Positions 20,101 through 27,338 of a stretch of DNA of 64,000 nucleotides are shown here, one piece after another. This stretch comes from Flavobacterium aciduliphilum. Its GTDB lineage: Bacteria > Bacteroidota > Bacteroidia > Flavobacteriales > Flavobacteriaceae. The translations under genes were made by a program, and so were the position numbers. How positions within the stretch are numbered: position 1 is the first letter of the stretch; each line of letters begins with the position of its first letter. Below the pieces are notes generated by a model. That model saw only the letters and a program-made list of their open reading frames with translations. It was not told the DNA's origin and ran no database searches. Where the stretch lies: positions 1 through 64,000 of the forward strand of contig NZ_QLSZ01000012.1 of the NCBI RefSeq assembly GCF_003268855.1. The letters run 5' to 3'.

Positions 20101-20727
20101 TTACTTCGTACATTTTTGTAAAGTCTCCTTTGCTCTATCCAATCCCCATGTTGGAGAAAATGGAGTTTCAGGTTTGAATGAAGCAAATAAATCTATTGAA
20201 TGGGCCACTCTACCACATATTTCTTTCACATCGGCACCTGTCCATTGTGCTCCTCCCATATCAAATTCCGCTCTACAATATACTACACGAGGATTATCGG
20301 GTGCTAAAATTGAGGCTTTAGTGTAAATTCCGTTGATTTTGGGAGCCAAAGTCATACCATAGGTCATCGGATCAGTAACCAAAAGCGCCGTTTGAGCCAT
20401 CGCTTGAACCACTAACAACTCCACATTATTCGGTGTCTTAGCTAATTCAATATCTAAGGCCGCATTCGCCTTACTTAATAAGGAGGTCACTTTATCTTTA
20501 TTTGCTGGATTAAAGGCTTCTGTTGTATTAATTAATGCGATATAATAGTTAGGAAGCCATTGACTCTTCTCGGCCCCAGCGATGCGTTCAAAAAGTGCCG
20601 TGGCCTCATCACTTTTTCCTTGTTTCCACAAATCTAAAGCTTTAGACATTCCTTGTTCGAACTGATTTTGTGCTGTTGCTATAACACCTGTAACAACCAA
20701 CAATAATAGGGTTATTTTTGTTTTCAT
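20101..20727 (-). CDS. Exported TPR-like protein, 208 aa
   Basis: A signal peptide (MKTKITLLLLVVTGVIATAQ) precedes a helical protein with tetratricopeptide-like pattern: FEQGMSKALDLWKQGKSDEA then ATALFERIAGAEKSQWLPNY. Later helices are Ala/Leu-rich. A late segment (VVYCRAEFDMGGAQWTGAD) includes one cysteine, and ICGRVA a second. It is probably a periplasmic protein that binds other proteins. It sits between the DUF2141 gene (19-base gap) and the 51-aa membrane protein (6 bases) in the kinase/LytTR run, so it may act in envelope sensing; this is inference. Confidence 0.78.
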   Translation of the reverse strand: MKTKITLLLLVVTGVIATAQNQFEQGMSKALDLWKQGKSDEATALFERIAGAEKSQWLPNYYIALINTTEAFNPANKDKVTSLLSKANAALDIELAKTPNNVELLVVQAMAQTALLVTDPMTYGMTLAPKINGIYTKASILAPDNPRVVYCRAEFDMGGAQWTGADVKEICGRVAHSIDLFASFKPETPFSPTWGLDRAKETLQKCTK

Positions 20728-20746
20728 AATGATTTTTATTAATACG

Positions 20747-21160
20747 TTATTTATTCAATGTAATTGTGATTGTCTTAGTTTCCGTAAGACTAAATTTAGC
20801 ATCGTTATATTTAGGAGGCCCCATTTTTCCTTTAGCGTTATTCGAACAAGCGAAATCTTCTTTTGGAATTCCAAAAGCCCCTTTTTCCAAAATACCGCTA
20901 TTATTTTCATCATGATACAAAGAAACCGCATAGTCTCCTGCAGGTACATTTTGAAAAACCACAGTTGCTTTTTGATCTACAATTTCTGCATTCATTGTCA
21001 AAAAAGTTTCTTTTAAAAAAGTGCCTTCACTATTATACAACCCTACGCATACTTTTCCATTATTATTTTTAAACCCTAAAACTTGAACAGTTAAGGAAAC
21101 ATTTTGAGCACTAACCCAATGCGTTGCTAAAATTACGAAAGTTACAATTATTTTATTCAT
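20747..21160 (-). CDS. DUF2141 domain exported protein, 137 aa
   Basis: I start at ATG 21160 (MNKIIVTFVILATHWVSAQ, a clean signal peptide); the longer frame adds nine residues without support. The mature ~118 residues match DUF2141: NNGKVCVGLYNSEGTFLKE, then VPAGDYAVSLYHDENNSGIL, GIPKEDFACSNNAKGKMGPP and a final beta strand. The fold is a transthyretin-like beta sandwich in the periplasm; biochemical role unknown. A full TTG-N17-TACTTTTG promoter is placed 25 bases upstream, so this gene probably leads the operon that ends with the LytTR regulator. Confidence 0.88.
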   Translation of the reverse strand: MNKIIVTFVILATHWVSAQNVSLTVQVLGFKNNNGKVCVGLYNSEGTFLKETFLTMNAEIVDQKATVVFQNVPAGDYAVSLYHDENNSGILEKGAFGIPKEDFACSNNAKGKMGPPKYNDAKFSLTETKTITITLNK

Positions 21161-21184
21161 CTTTTTTTGTTTAATATGGTTCCT

Positions 21185-21212
21185 CAAAAGTAATTCAACT
21201 CGATCATTTCAA
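21185..21212 (-). promoter_or_regulatory. Promoter of the DUF2141-kinase-LytTR operon (TTG - 17 bp - TACTTTTG)
   Basis: On the minus strand TTG at 21210-21212 and TACTTTTG at 21185-21192 are spaced 17 bases apart, within the Flavobacterium consensus. It lies in the 96-base gap after the TonB receptor gene, so the seven downstream genes can be transcribed independently of it. Confidence 0.5.
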
Positions 21213-21256
21213 AAATATATTCTCTCTGAATCGTCGTTTTTTGAGGATGAATTGTT

Positions 21257-23410
21257 TTATAAGTTGTTTAACTGGTTCTCTTTTTTATTGTCACTAATCG
21301 TCCAAAAGAATCCTAGAAACAAAAACCGATCGGCTGTTGGTGTTATCGCAGTACTGTTATAATACCCATTCGCATCAGGTGAATTGGCGTATTCATAACC
21401 ATAAACATTTTTTGTACCCAAAACATTAGTAACTGAAAAATACACTATTTTTTGTTGTGAAATTAAATAAGCCCAATTAAAACTCAAATTATTGTACGGT
21501 TTTGTCAAGCCATTCATAAAAGTTTGTTGATTATAATCGTTGTAAGGTCTCCCTGAATTAAAGGTATGTGAAAATCCAATTTGTGATTTCCAATCTTCAA
21601 TCCAATATTTCGTTACAATAGAAAGATTATGATTAGCAGCAAAACTAGGAGTCACTTTATTTGGATAATTGATATTATCACGTTTGGTATCAATATAAGA
21701 ATAGGACACCCAATATTCTAGATTTTTTATCGTTTTATTATCCCTCCAAAACAAATCTAAACCTTGAGCATAACCAGTTCCATTATTAGTGAAATGTGCA
21801 TTATAAACCACGGTTGGGGTATCGTATTTCACCAAATTAGAATAATTTTTATAATATAATTCTGCTCTAAAAGTTCGCTTATTAAAATTGTATTGGTAAT
21901 TCAAAATATAATGTGTCGCTTTTTGATTTTCAAAATCGGATGAATATTTTAAATAATCCTGACTCGGAGCTTGTTCAAACACACCATATGCAAGGGAAAT
22001 CTGACTCTCTTTTGCCAATTTGTATGCCAATGCGAGACGGGGTGAAAACGCATTTTTATGGATATAACTGTTTGAAGCCCCTCGAATGCCCGATTTTAAA
22101 GCCAACTTTTTAGAAAAGAAAATATCCGTCTCTGCATAAACTGCTCCAATCGTTGCTTGATAGCCTTCTTGCCATTGGCTTCCTTGAAATACATCATAAT
22201 TTTCATCAAATTTTGTTATAAAATAATCCGTTCCAAAGGTTAGTTTAACACGTTCTGAAAAACTCTTTTTCAATCTTGCTTTAAAATGAGACGCATGTTC
22301 GGTGTTGTGTAAGAAATCATCATTCAGATTAATTTTGTTCTCACTCAAGGCATAACTCATTCCTGTAAAAAATTGCCAGTTTGTACCCAATGTAACTTTA
22401 TAACTAGAATTCAAGTAAAAATTTGAGTTATGTAAATCAGTTCGTAATAAATAGGGCGCATTAATTTTATCTTGGCTCAAGTCAAATTGTGCAGCATCAA
22501 ATGCGGCATATAACTTAAACAAGCCTTTTTCAAATTGGTGTCGATAAACCGATTCTCCCGATAAAGATTGATAGGGTTTATACCATTTTACACGCTGTGG
22601 AATCATCGCTTGATAAGGTTCTAAATTCAAATAGGCTGTATTGATAGTCAACGCATTTTTATTCCATTTCTGAGTATTGGCAAGACCTAAACCTACGGTC
22701 ATTAAAGAAATCTGAGTGCTCTCTTGTGCTGGTTCGTCTATCGTATTTAGCAATAAGACACTCGATAAGGCTTCTCCATATTCTGCCGAATAACCTCCTG
22801 TAGAAAATGACATTCCGCTAAACAGAAAAGGTGAAAAACGTCCCCGTGTGGGTAAATTTTGTGCTGAAGCGCCATAAGGTTGAGCCACTCTAATACCATC
22901 AACAAAAGTTTGTGTCTCGTCTGATTCGCCTCCTCTCACAAACAATCGACCACTTTCTCCTACGGTACTTGTGCCTGGAAGGGTTTGTAAAGCCGCTACA
23001 ATATTAGCATTCGAACCTGCAGTTGTAACAATATCCAAAGGTTTTAAAACTGTAACTTTAGCTTTATCACCTGCTTCAAATGTTCCTGCATTGATAACAA
23101 CCGCATCAAGGGTATTAACGCTTTCTTTTATTTTCAAAATACCTACAGCAGGATGTTCCATAGAAAAAGTATGCTTCAAGGTTTCATATCCTAAAAAAGA
23201 AATGACGAGTACTTTAGTTCCTTTTTCAGAAGAAGTAAATTCAAAAAAACCCTTTTCATTGGTAGTTGCTCCATCATAACTGCCTTCTATAAAGACATTG
23301 GCGCCAAGAATAGGATTTCCTTTTTCATCAACTACTGAACCCGTAATTTTTTGTTGTCCAACTACAAAAAGTGAGCACAACATAAATAAAAATATAAAAC
23401 TAGTTTTCAT
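21257..23410 (-). CDS. TonB-dependent outer-membrane receptor with carboxypeptidase-like N-domain
   Basis: A signal peptide (MKTSFIFLFMLCSLFVVGQ) is followed by a carboxypeptidase-regulatory-like beta domain (residues ~20-105; GSVVDEKGNPILGANVFIEG), a plug domain (~110-230; LQTLPGTSTVGESGRLFVRGG) and a 22-strand-type barrel to residue 717. It imports an unidentified ligand across the outer membrane using TonB energy. No SusD partner and no B12 or iron operon signature is nearby. The last residues (DNKKENQLNNL) extend past the usual terminal aromatic strand, DRFLFLGFFWTIS. Its leader has a 10-bp inverted repeat. It lies upstream of the kinase/LytTR run on the same strand. Confidence 0.9.
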   Translation of the reverse strand: MKTSFIFLFMLCSLFVVGQQKITGSVVDEKGNPILGANVFIEGSYDGATTNEKGFFEFTSSEKGTKVLVISFLGYETLKHTFSMEHPAVGILKIKESVNTLDAVVINAGTFEAGDKAKVTVLKPLDIVTTAGSNANIVAALQTLPGTSTVGESGRLFVRGGESDETQTFVDGIRVAQPYGASAQNLPTRGRFSPFLFSGMSFSTGGYSAEYGEALSSVLLLNTIDEPAQESTQISLMTVGLGLANTQKWNKNALTINTAYLNLEPYQAMIPQRVKWYKPYQSLSGESVYRHQFEKGLFKLYAAFDAAQFDLSQDKINAPYLLRTDLHNSNFYLNSSYKVTLGTNWQFFTGMSYALSENKINLNDDFLHNTEHASHFKARLKKSFSERVKLTFGTDYFITKFDENYDVFQGSQWQEGYQATIGAVYAETDIFFSKKLALKSGIRGASNSYIHKNAFSPRLALAYKLAKESQISLAYGVFEQAPSQDYLKYSSDFENQKATHYILNYQYNFNKRTFRAELYYKNYSNLVKYDTPTVVYNAHFTNNGTGYAQGLDLFWRDNKTIKNLEYWVSYSYIDTKRDNINYPNKVTPSFAANHNLSIVTKYWIEDWKSQIGFSHTFNSGRPYNDYNQQTFMNGLTKPYNNLSFNWAYLISQQKIVYFSVTNVLGTKNVYGYEYANSPDANGYYNSTAITPTADRFLFLGFFWTISDNKKENQLNNL

Positions 23411-23419
23411 ACGCTTAAA

Positions 23420-23459
23420 TTTCGATACAAAGTTGCGTTAAAATAAAAATGTATCGAAA
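23420..23459 (-). repeat. 10-bp inverted repeat just upstream of the TonB receptor start
   Basis: TTTCGATACA at 23420-23429 and TGTATCGAAA at 23450-23459 are exact complements separated by 20 bases. The near arm ends 9 bases before the receptor's ATG. A TACATTTG element sits just upstream on the minus strand (23471-23478), so the repeat would lie in the leader RNA or act as a regulator-binding dyad. Confidence 0.6.
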
Positions 23460-23523
23460 AAAAACCTGCTCAAATGTAAAATTTTAAGGATGAATCGTTT
23501 TTTTTTTAGTCTCTTTAAAAAGA

Positions 23524-23549
23524 AAAACACCTCGCTAGGGAAGTGTTTT
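23524..23549 (-). terminator. Intrinsic terminator after clpS
   Basis: The minus-strand RNA pairs AAAACACTTC with GAGGTGTTTT (one G-U) around a CCTAGC loop and continues into TTTTCTTTTT. Confidence 0.75.
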
Positions 23550-23576
23550 GTCGTTAATTTATTATTTAAATCTAAA

Positions 23577-23855
23577 TCATACAATTTCTGCCGATAGTCC
23601 CGCTTCCAAAAGTTGGGTACATTGTGGTTTTAATTCTTCATAAGAACCGGTCTTAACACCGCACTTGCCCGTATAATGGACTAGGATAGCACACTGTTCT
23701 GCTTGAAGTTCATCGTGTTTGCAAACGCGGATCAACGTTTCAATAACATGATCAAAGGTATTGACATCGTCATTGTATAATATAATTTCGTTAGAAGGAT
23801 TTAGCAGTTCCTCAACAATTGTACTTTCTTTTACTTTTTCAATGGTACTCATCAA
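23577..23855 (-). CDS. clpS: ATP-dependent Clp protease adaptor ClpS
   Basis: ClpS delivers N-end-rule substrates to ClpAP/ClpCP. The 92-aa protein matches the ClpS core: the substrate-pocket segment LYNDDVNTFDHVIETL (Asn-Asp-Asp contacts to the N-degron), then VHYTGKCGVKTGSYEEL and the final helix. The N-terminal ~20 residues are a flexible arm as expected. It starts 11 bases after prmA on the same strand, an arrangement common in Bacteroidota, and is followed by a terminator. ATG 23855 and ATG 23852 are adjacent alternatives. Confidence 0.95.
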   Translation of the reverse strand: MMSTIEKVKESTIVEELLNPSNEIILYNDDVNTFDHVIETLIRVCKHDELQAEQCAILVHYTGKCGVKTGSYEELKPQCTQLLEAGLSAEIV

Positions 23856-23866
23856 TAGGAACTATT

Positions 23867-24703
23867 TTATTTTTTAACATAGCGTAAAGAAACCCAATTA
23901 TTTCGCTCTATTTTCTTTTCAAAATGCAATCCTTTTGACGTACAAGAAGCATCAATAAAAGGAATATCTTCCGTATAAAACCCACTAAATAGAATGATGC
24001 CGTTTGGATTGAGGCTATTTACATAGGCTTGCATATCATTTAACAAAATATTTCTGTTGATATTTGCAATAATCAAATCGTATTGTTTGTCTTGTAGTAA
24101 AGCAGCATCTCCCTCATATACCGATATGTGGGTACACGAATTACGTGCTACATTTTCAATAGAATTAAGGTAACACCAATTATCAATATCAATTGCATCA
24201 ATCGGTTTTGCCCCCTTCAATTCAGCTAAAATCGCTAATATAGCGGTACCACACCCCATATCTAATGTTTTCATCTCAGTTACATCAAGTTCCAAAAGAT
24301 GTTGAATCATCATGTGGGTCGTTTCATGATGCCCAGTACCGAAACTCATTTTGGGTTCGATTACGATATCATACTTGGCAGCTGTTTTTTCGTGAAATGG
24401 AGCACGCACATGACAAAGTCCATCAACATCAATAGGCTCGAAATTTTTTTCCCATTCTTCATTCCAATTAACTTGATCAATTTCTTCAATATGGTACGAT
24501 ATGGTAAAGTCTGACGAATCTAAAATGGCAATATCTTCCAATACATCTTCGGTGCATAAATCCTTTTGAATATAGGCAATCACACCATCTTCTGTTTCAA
24601 TAAAACTTTCGAAGGGTTTTTCACCCAACTCAGCAATTAAAATTTCAGAACCCAATTCACGAGGAGTGATGGAAAAATGATAACCCAAATATATGTTTGA
24701 CAT
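23867..24703 (-). CDS. prmA: Ribosomal protein L11 methyltransferase
   Basis: SAM-dependent trimethylation of ribosomal protein L11. The N-terminal ~110 residues are the substrate-recognition domain; the Rossmann methyltransferase part has PKMSFGTGHHETTHMM (about 125), TLDMGCGTAILAILAEL (about 155) and the catalytic-site ANINRNILL (NxxR/N type). I start at ATG 24703 (MSNIYLGYHF). The longer frame begins at a TTG that is actually part of the promoter element TACCTTTG (24716-24723). First gene of a prmA-clpS unit. Confidence 0.93.
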   Translation of the reverse strand: MSNIYLGYHFSITPRELGSEILIAELGEKPFESFIETEDGVIAYIQKDLCTEDVLEDIAILDSSDFTISYHIEEIDQVNWNEEWEKNFEPIDVDGLCHVRAPFHEKTAAKYDIVIEPKMSFGTGHHETTHMMIQHLLELDVTEMKTLDMGCGTAILAILAELKGAKPIDAIDIDNWCYLNSIENVARNSCTHISVYEGDAALLQDKQYDLIIANINRNILLNDMQAYVNSLNPNGIILFSGFYTEDIPFIDASCTSKGLHFEKKIERNNWVSLRYVKK

Positions 24704-24715
24704 GTCTTTTTTTTG

Positions 24716-24723
24716 CAAAGGTA
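24716..24723 (-). promoter_or_regulatory. -7 promoter element for prmA (TACCTTTG)
   Basis: The minus strand reads TACCTTTG, 13 bases before ATG 24703, so the leader would be under ten bases long. Its final TTG is easily mistaken for a start codon. Confidence 0.45.
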
Positions 24724-24773
24724 TAAATACGATTTAAAAAAAAGTAAAAAACGATGGGGATATACAAAATATT

Positions 24774-25040
24774 TTAGCTCATTTTTCCAATAGCACAACT
24801 CACAAAAGATTTGGCTTTTGTAGTCATCGTATTAGAATCTCCCTCAACTGGATAGCCGTTTGTTTTTAGGACTTCTACAACTTTTTCTAGAGTTGATTCG
24901 TTATCATAGCTAAAAGATACAGAAGATTCATCAACCACAACTTCGATTTCAGAAATAGAGCCCACTTGAGCTATTTTTGAACTAATTGTTTTGGCACAAC
25001 CACCACATTTTAAATTTTGTACAATTAATTTAGTTTTCAT
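24774..25040 (-). CDS. Heavy-metal-associated (HMA) domain protein, 88 aa
   Basis: The first ~70 residues form a ferredoxin-like HMA domain with the metal-binding CxxC in VQNLKCGGCAKTI (residues ~12-15), as in copper chaperones and P-ATPase N-domains. A short tail adds another cysteine (KSFVSCAIGKMS). I start at ATG 25040 (MKTKLIVQNLK); the longer frame reads back into the upstream transporter gene and has no family match. It lies 73 bases after the YeeE/DUF6691 pair on the same strand. Copper or another soft metal is the usual ligand; the specific role is not evident. Confidence 0.88.
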   Translation of the reverse strand: MKTKLIVQNLKCGGCAKTISSKIAQVGSISEIEVVVDESSVSFSYDNESTLEKVVEVLKTNGYPVEGDSNTMTTKAKSFVSCAIGKMS

Positions 25041-25113
25041 AATACACCTATTTGGAATCAAAAGTAGTATACAAAAACCTAATAAAAAGTCACAAATGTT
25101 ACAGAAGTTAATA

Positions 25114-25527
25114 TTAATGAGGTAATTTATCTTTCCACAACCCATAGAAAAATGTTCCAAGAAGAGCCCCTATGAGCACCCAAATCACAGGATAAAATCC
25201 GGCACCGATAAGAATAAAAATCGGGCCAGGGCAAGCGCCTACCATAGCCCAACCTAAACCAAATACTAGGCCACCAATCCAGTAGCGGAATGTTCCTTTT
25301 TCTTTATCAGCAATATGAATAGGTTCTCCATTGATATCTTTTAATTGATATCTTTTCATGATTTGAATGCCAAGTACTCCTGTTGCTATAGCAGTCATAA
25401 TAATGCCATACATATGAAACGAATCGAATTGAAACATTTCAAAAATTCTATACCAAGAAACAGCTTCTGCTTTGGTCAATACAATTCCAAAAACAAATCC
25501 AACGGCTAAAAATTTTAGTAATTTCAT
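25114..25527 (-). CDS. Small YeeE/YedE-type membrane protein (DUF6691-like), 137 aa
   Basis: About four membrane helices and the conserved cysteine motif WAMVGACPGPIFILIGAG (around residue 97) characterise the second half of the two-part YeeE/YedE sulfur transporters. The partner is encoded 4 bases upstream. Full-length YeeE moves thiosulfate into E. coli through chains of cysteines; these half-size pairs are thought to do related sulfur-compound transport. The helical YRIFEMFQFDSFHMYGIIMT segment is typical of the pair. Substrate is inferred, not shown. Confidence 0.85.
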   Translation of the reverse strand: MKLLKFLAVGFVFGIVLTKAEAVSWYRIFEMFQFDSFHMYGIIMTAIATGVLGIQIMKRYQLKDINGEPIHIADKEKGTFRYWIGGLVFGLGWAMVGACPGPIFILIGAGFYPVIWVLIGALLGTFFYGLWKDKLPH

Positions 25528-25531
25528 AGTT

Positions 25532-26089
25532 TTAGAAGATTAAAGGAAAAATAAAATTAACCATGATTAAGCCCCCAATAAAAAAGCCAATCACGGCTTT
25601 TAATGAAGGTACTTGAAAATTACTCAACCCTGAAATTGCATGACCCGAAGTGCATCCACCAGCATAACGTGATCCAAAACCGATTAATAATCCGCCAACG
25701 ATTAGAAACAGTATTTTCTTAATAATTTGATCTCCTTGTAGTTGATAAAGCGTATCGGGTAATAGATTTGCTTGAGGTGCAGTGATACCTAGTTTAGATA
25801 ACTTTTCGATAGTAATTGGATTTATGGCTACATTAGTCGAATCAGACAAATAATGTGTGGCTACATATCCTCCCAACATGGCACCCAGCAAAACTACTAA
25901 ATTCCATTGTTGCGCTTTCCAATCCCAATCAAAAAATGATACTTTTTTACCAATTCCTGTCATCGAGCATAGGGTTCTCAAATTGGTTGACATCCCAAAT
26001 ACCTTTCCAAAATAAATCAAAGTTAACATAATTAGCCCAATCAAAAAACCTGAAAGTGCCCAATGCCAAGTATGTGTGAATATTTCCAT
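25532..26089 (-). CDS. YeeE/YedE family sulfur-compound transporter subunit, 185 aa
   Basis: The larger partner has about five membrane helices with GSRYAGGCTSGHAISGLS near residue 145, the cysteine motif shared by thiosulfate transporters. I start at ATG 26089 (MEIFTHTWHWALSG). The apparent longer frame begins at a TTG belonging to a TATTTTTG promoter element (26102-26109). It is the first gene of a three-gene minus-strand group with the DUF6691-like protein and the HMA protein. No rhodanese or persulfide dioxygenase accompanies it here. Confidence 0.87.
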   Translation of the reverse strand: MEIFTHTWHWALSGFLIGLIMLTLIYFGKVFGMSTNLRTLCSMTGIGKKVSFFDWDWKAQQWNLVVLLGAMLGGYVATHYLSDSTNVAINPITIEKLSKLGITAPQANLLPDTLYQLQGDQIIKKILFLIVGGLLIGFGSRYAGGCTSGHAISGLSNFQVPSLKAVIGFFIGGLIMVNFIFPLIF

Positions 26090-26101
26090 GTATTTTTTTT
26101 G

Positions 26102-26109
26102 CAAAAATA
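26102..26109 (-). promoter_or_regulatory. -7 promoter element (TATTTTTG) for the sulfur-uptake genes
   Basis: The minus strand reads TATTTTTG 13 bases before ATG 26089, the same spacing as at prmA. No -33 TTG in range. Confidence 0.4.
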
Positions 26110-26169
26110 ATGAGTGTGGTTTGATTTTTGAATAGTTTTTAACATATTTGAATCAAAATAATTGTTTTT

Positions 26170-26622
26170 ATGAAATTAGTTCAGAAAGTATGCCTTCTTT
26201 TTTTAGTTGTTTGTATGAGTTCGTGTATTAGTACGAAATCAACAATCATGAATATTGACAACTCGGTACCTAAACCTCAAATTAAAGAAAATCATTTTGT
26301 GATTACCGAATATGCTACCGATAGTAAGTATGGATACCACCCTGATTATCCCATAAATCTCGGATTTGACCACGAAAAAGTAGCATCAAGAAACATCCCT
26401 CTTTACTTGAATGCCCTTACAGGACCTCATGGTGAAAAAATTGAATTCAAAAAAATTGAAAACTGCTGTCCCTTTCCAACTAAAAAAAGTGTTATGGGAG
26501 CTGGCACTTTAGAAGTCTATGAAATCACATTTGAAGGCATTGATACTAAAATTATGCTTTATTTTGATATTTTTGAAAAAGGCAAAATTCTATGTCCAAA
26601 AGGATTTGATATAAAAAAATAA
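26170..26622 (+). CDS. Small lipoprotein with CCPF motif, 150 aa
   Basis: The signal peptide ends at a lipobox cysteine (VVCMSSC, Cys19). The mature part has an ordered pattern I recognise from Bacteroidota lipoproteins: TEYATDSKYGYHPDYPINLG, then LYLNALTGPHGEKIEF and ENCCPFPTKKS, ending with a beta-rich segment (EITFEGIDTKIMLYFDI). Proteins of this type are, as I recall, often labelled 2-dehydro-3-deoxyphosphooctonate aldolase, which is not credible: it has no aldolase fold, is exported, and the true KdsA of this window is at 45319-46137. Function unknown. Stands alone. Confidence 0.75.
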   Translation: MKLVQKVCLLFLVVCMSSCISTKSTIMNIDNSVPKPQIKENHFVITEYATDSKYGYHPDYPINLGFDHEKVASRNIPLYLNALTGPHGEKIEFKKIENCCPFPTKKSVMGAGTLEVYEITFEGIDTKIMLYFDIFEKGKILCPKGFDIKK

Positions 26623-26760
26623 AATCCAATTATAAAATTCTTTCTTTTAATTGAATAATGTTAGGTTTTTTTTATTAAATTTGATTCAATTTATATGTTA
26701 TTCACACAATACACAATAATAAATTAAGATTAATTTAATCTATATAGTTTATTGTATTAT

Positions 26761-26768
26761 TATATTTG
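26761..26768 (+). promoter_or_regulatory. -7 promoter element (TATATTTG) for the DUF4199 gene
   Basis: TATATTTG lies 20 bases before the start at 26789. The 166-base gap before it is AT-rich and otherwise featureless. Confidence 0.4.
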
Positions 26769-26788
26769 TAACTCAAATTGAATCGCCT

Positions 26789-27298
26789 ATGAAAAAAATT
26801 ATTACTAAGAACATTATTTTTAGAAACGGTATCTATGGTGGATTATTGGTGAGTATGGTCATGGCAAGCATGACGTTATACATGAAGTTTCATCCAAATT
26901 ATGAGCCAAGCATGTTTGTGGGATTTTTAAGCATGTTTATTGGTTTTTCATTTGTTTTTGTTGGAATAAAATCTTGTAAAGCTATTAATAACAACCTATT
27001 CACCTTTGGGAATGCTTTTAAAACAGGTTTTTTAATTGCATTAATAATTTCAACGCTATATGTAGGCACTTGGTTGATTATTTATTATAATTTTTTTCCA
27101 CATTTTATGGAGCAATATGCTACATTAGCCTTAAAACATGTAAAAGCTGAAGAACTCGCTGCTAAAACGGCTGATCTCAATCAAATGAAAGAGTGGTATA
27201 AAAATCCGCTAATGGTTATTGTACTTACTTATTTAGAAATTTTACCAGCTGGTATTCTTTCCTCATTTGTAAGCGCATTTATCCTTAGAAAAAAATAA
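26789..27298 (+). CDS. DUF4199 family membrane protein, 169 aa
   Basis: Four predicted membrane helices (roughly residues 12-32, 40-58, 75-98 and 140-165) with a charged loop of about 35 residues before the last (KHVKAEELAAKTADLNQMKE). The pattern GIYGGLLVSMV, GIKSCKAINNNLFTFGNAFK and a final FVSAFILRKK matches DUF4199, which is widespread in Flavobacteria and has no known function. Monocistronic, with a terminator directly after it that also faces the convergent dioxygenase gene. Confidence 0.88.
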   Translation: MKKIITKNIIFRNGIYGGLLVSMVMASMTLYMKFHPNYEPSMFVGFLSMFIGFSFVFVGIKSCKAINNNLFTFGNAFKTGFLIALIISTLYVGTWLIIYYNFFPHFMEQYATLALKHVKAEELAAKTADLNQMKEWYKNPLMVIVLTYLEILPAGILSSFVSAFILRKK

Positions 27299-27306
27299 CT
27301 TTTACA

Positions 27307-27338
27307 AGAGAGTGTATTTCTTCAATGCACTCTTTTTT
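27307..27338 (+). terminator. Terminator after the DUF4199 gene
   Basis: AAGAGAGTGTA pairs with TGCACTCTTTT (one G-U) around a TTTCTTCAA loop and ends in a T run. It overlaps the end of the convergent dioxygenase gene by two bases. Confidence 0.7.

Noticed and set aside
26170..26622. Calling this gene Kdo-8-phosphate synthase/aldolase
   Set aside because: Short lipoprotein without any barrel or PEP-binding motif; true kdsA is elsewhere in the window.
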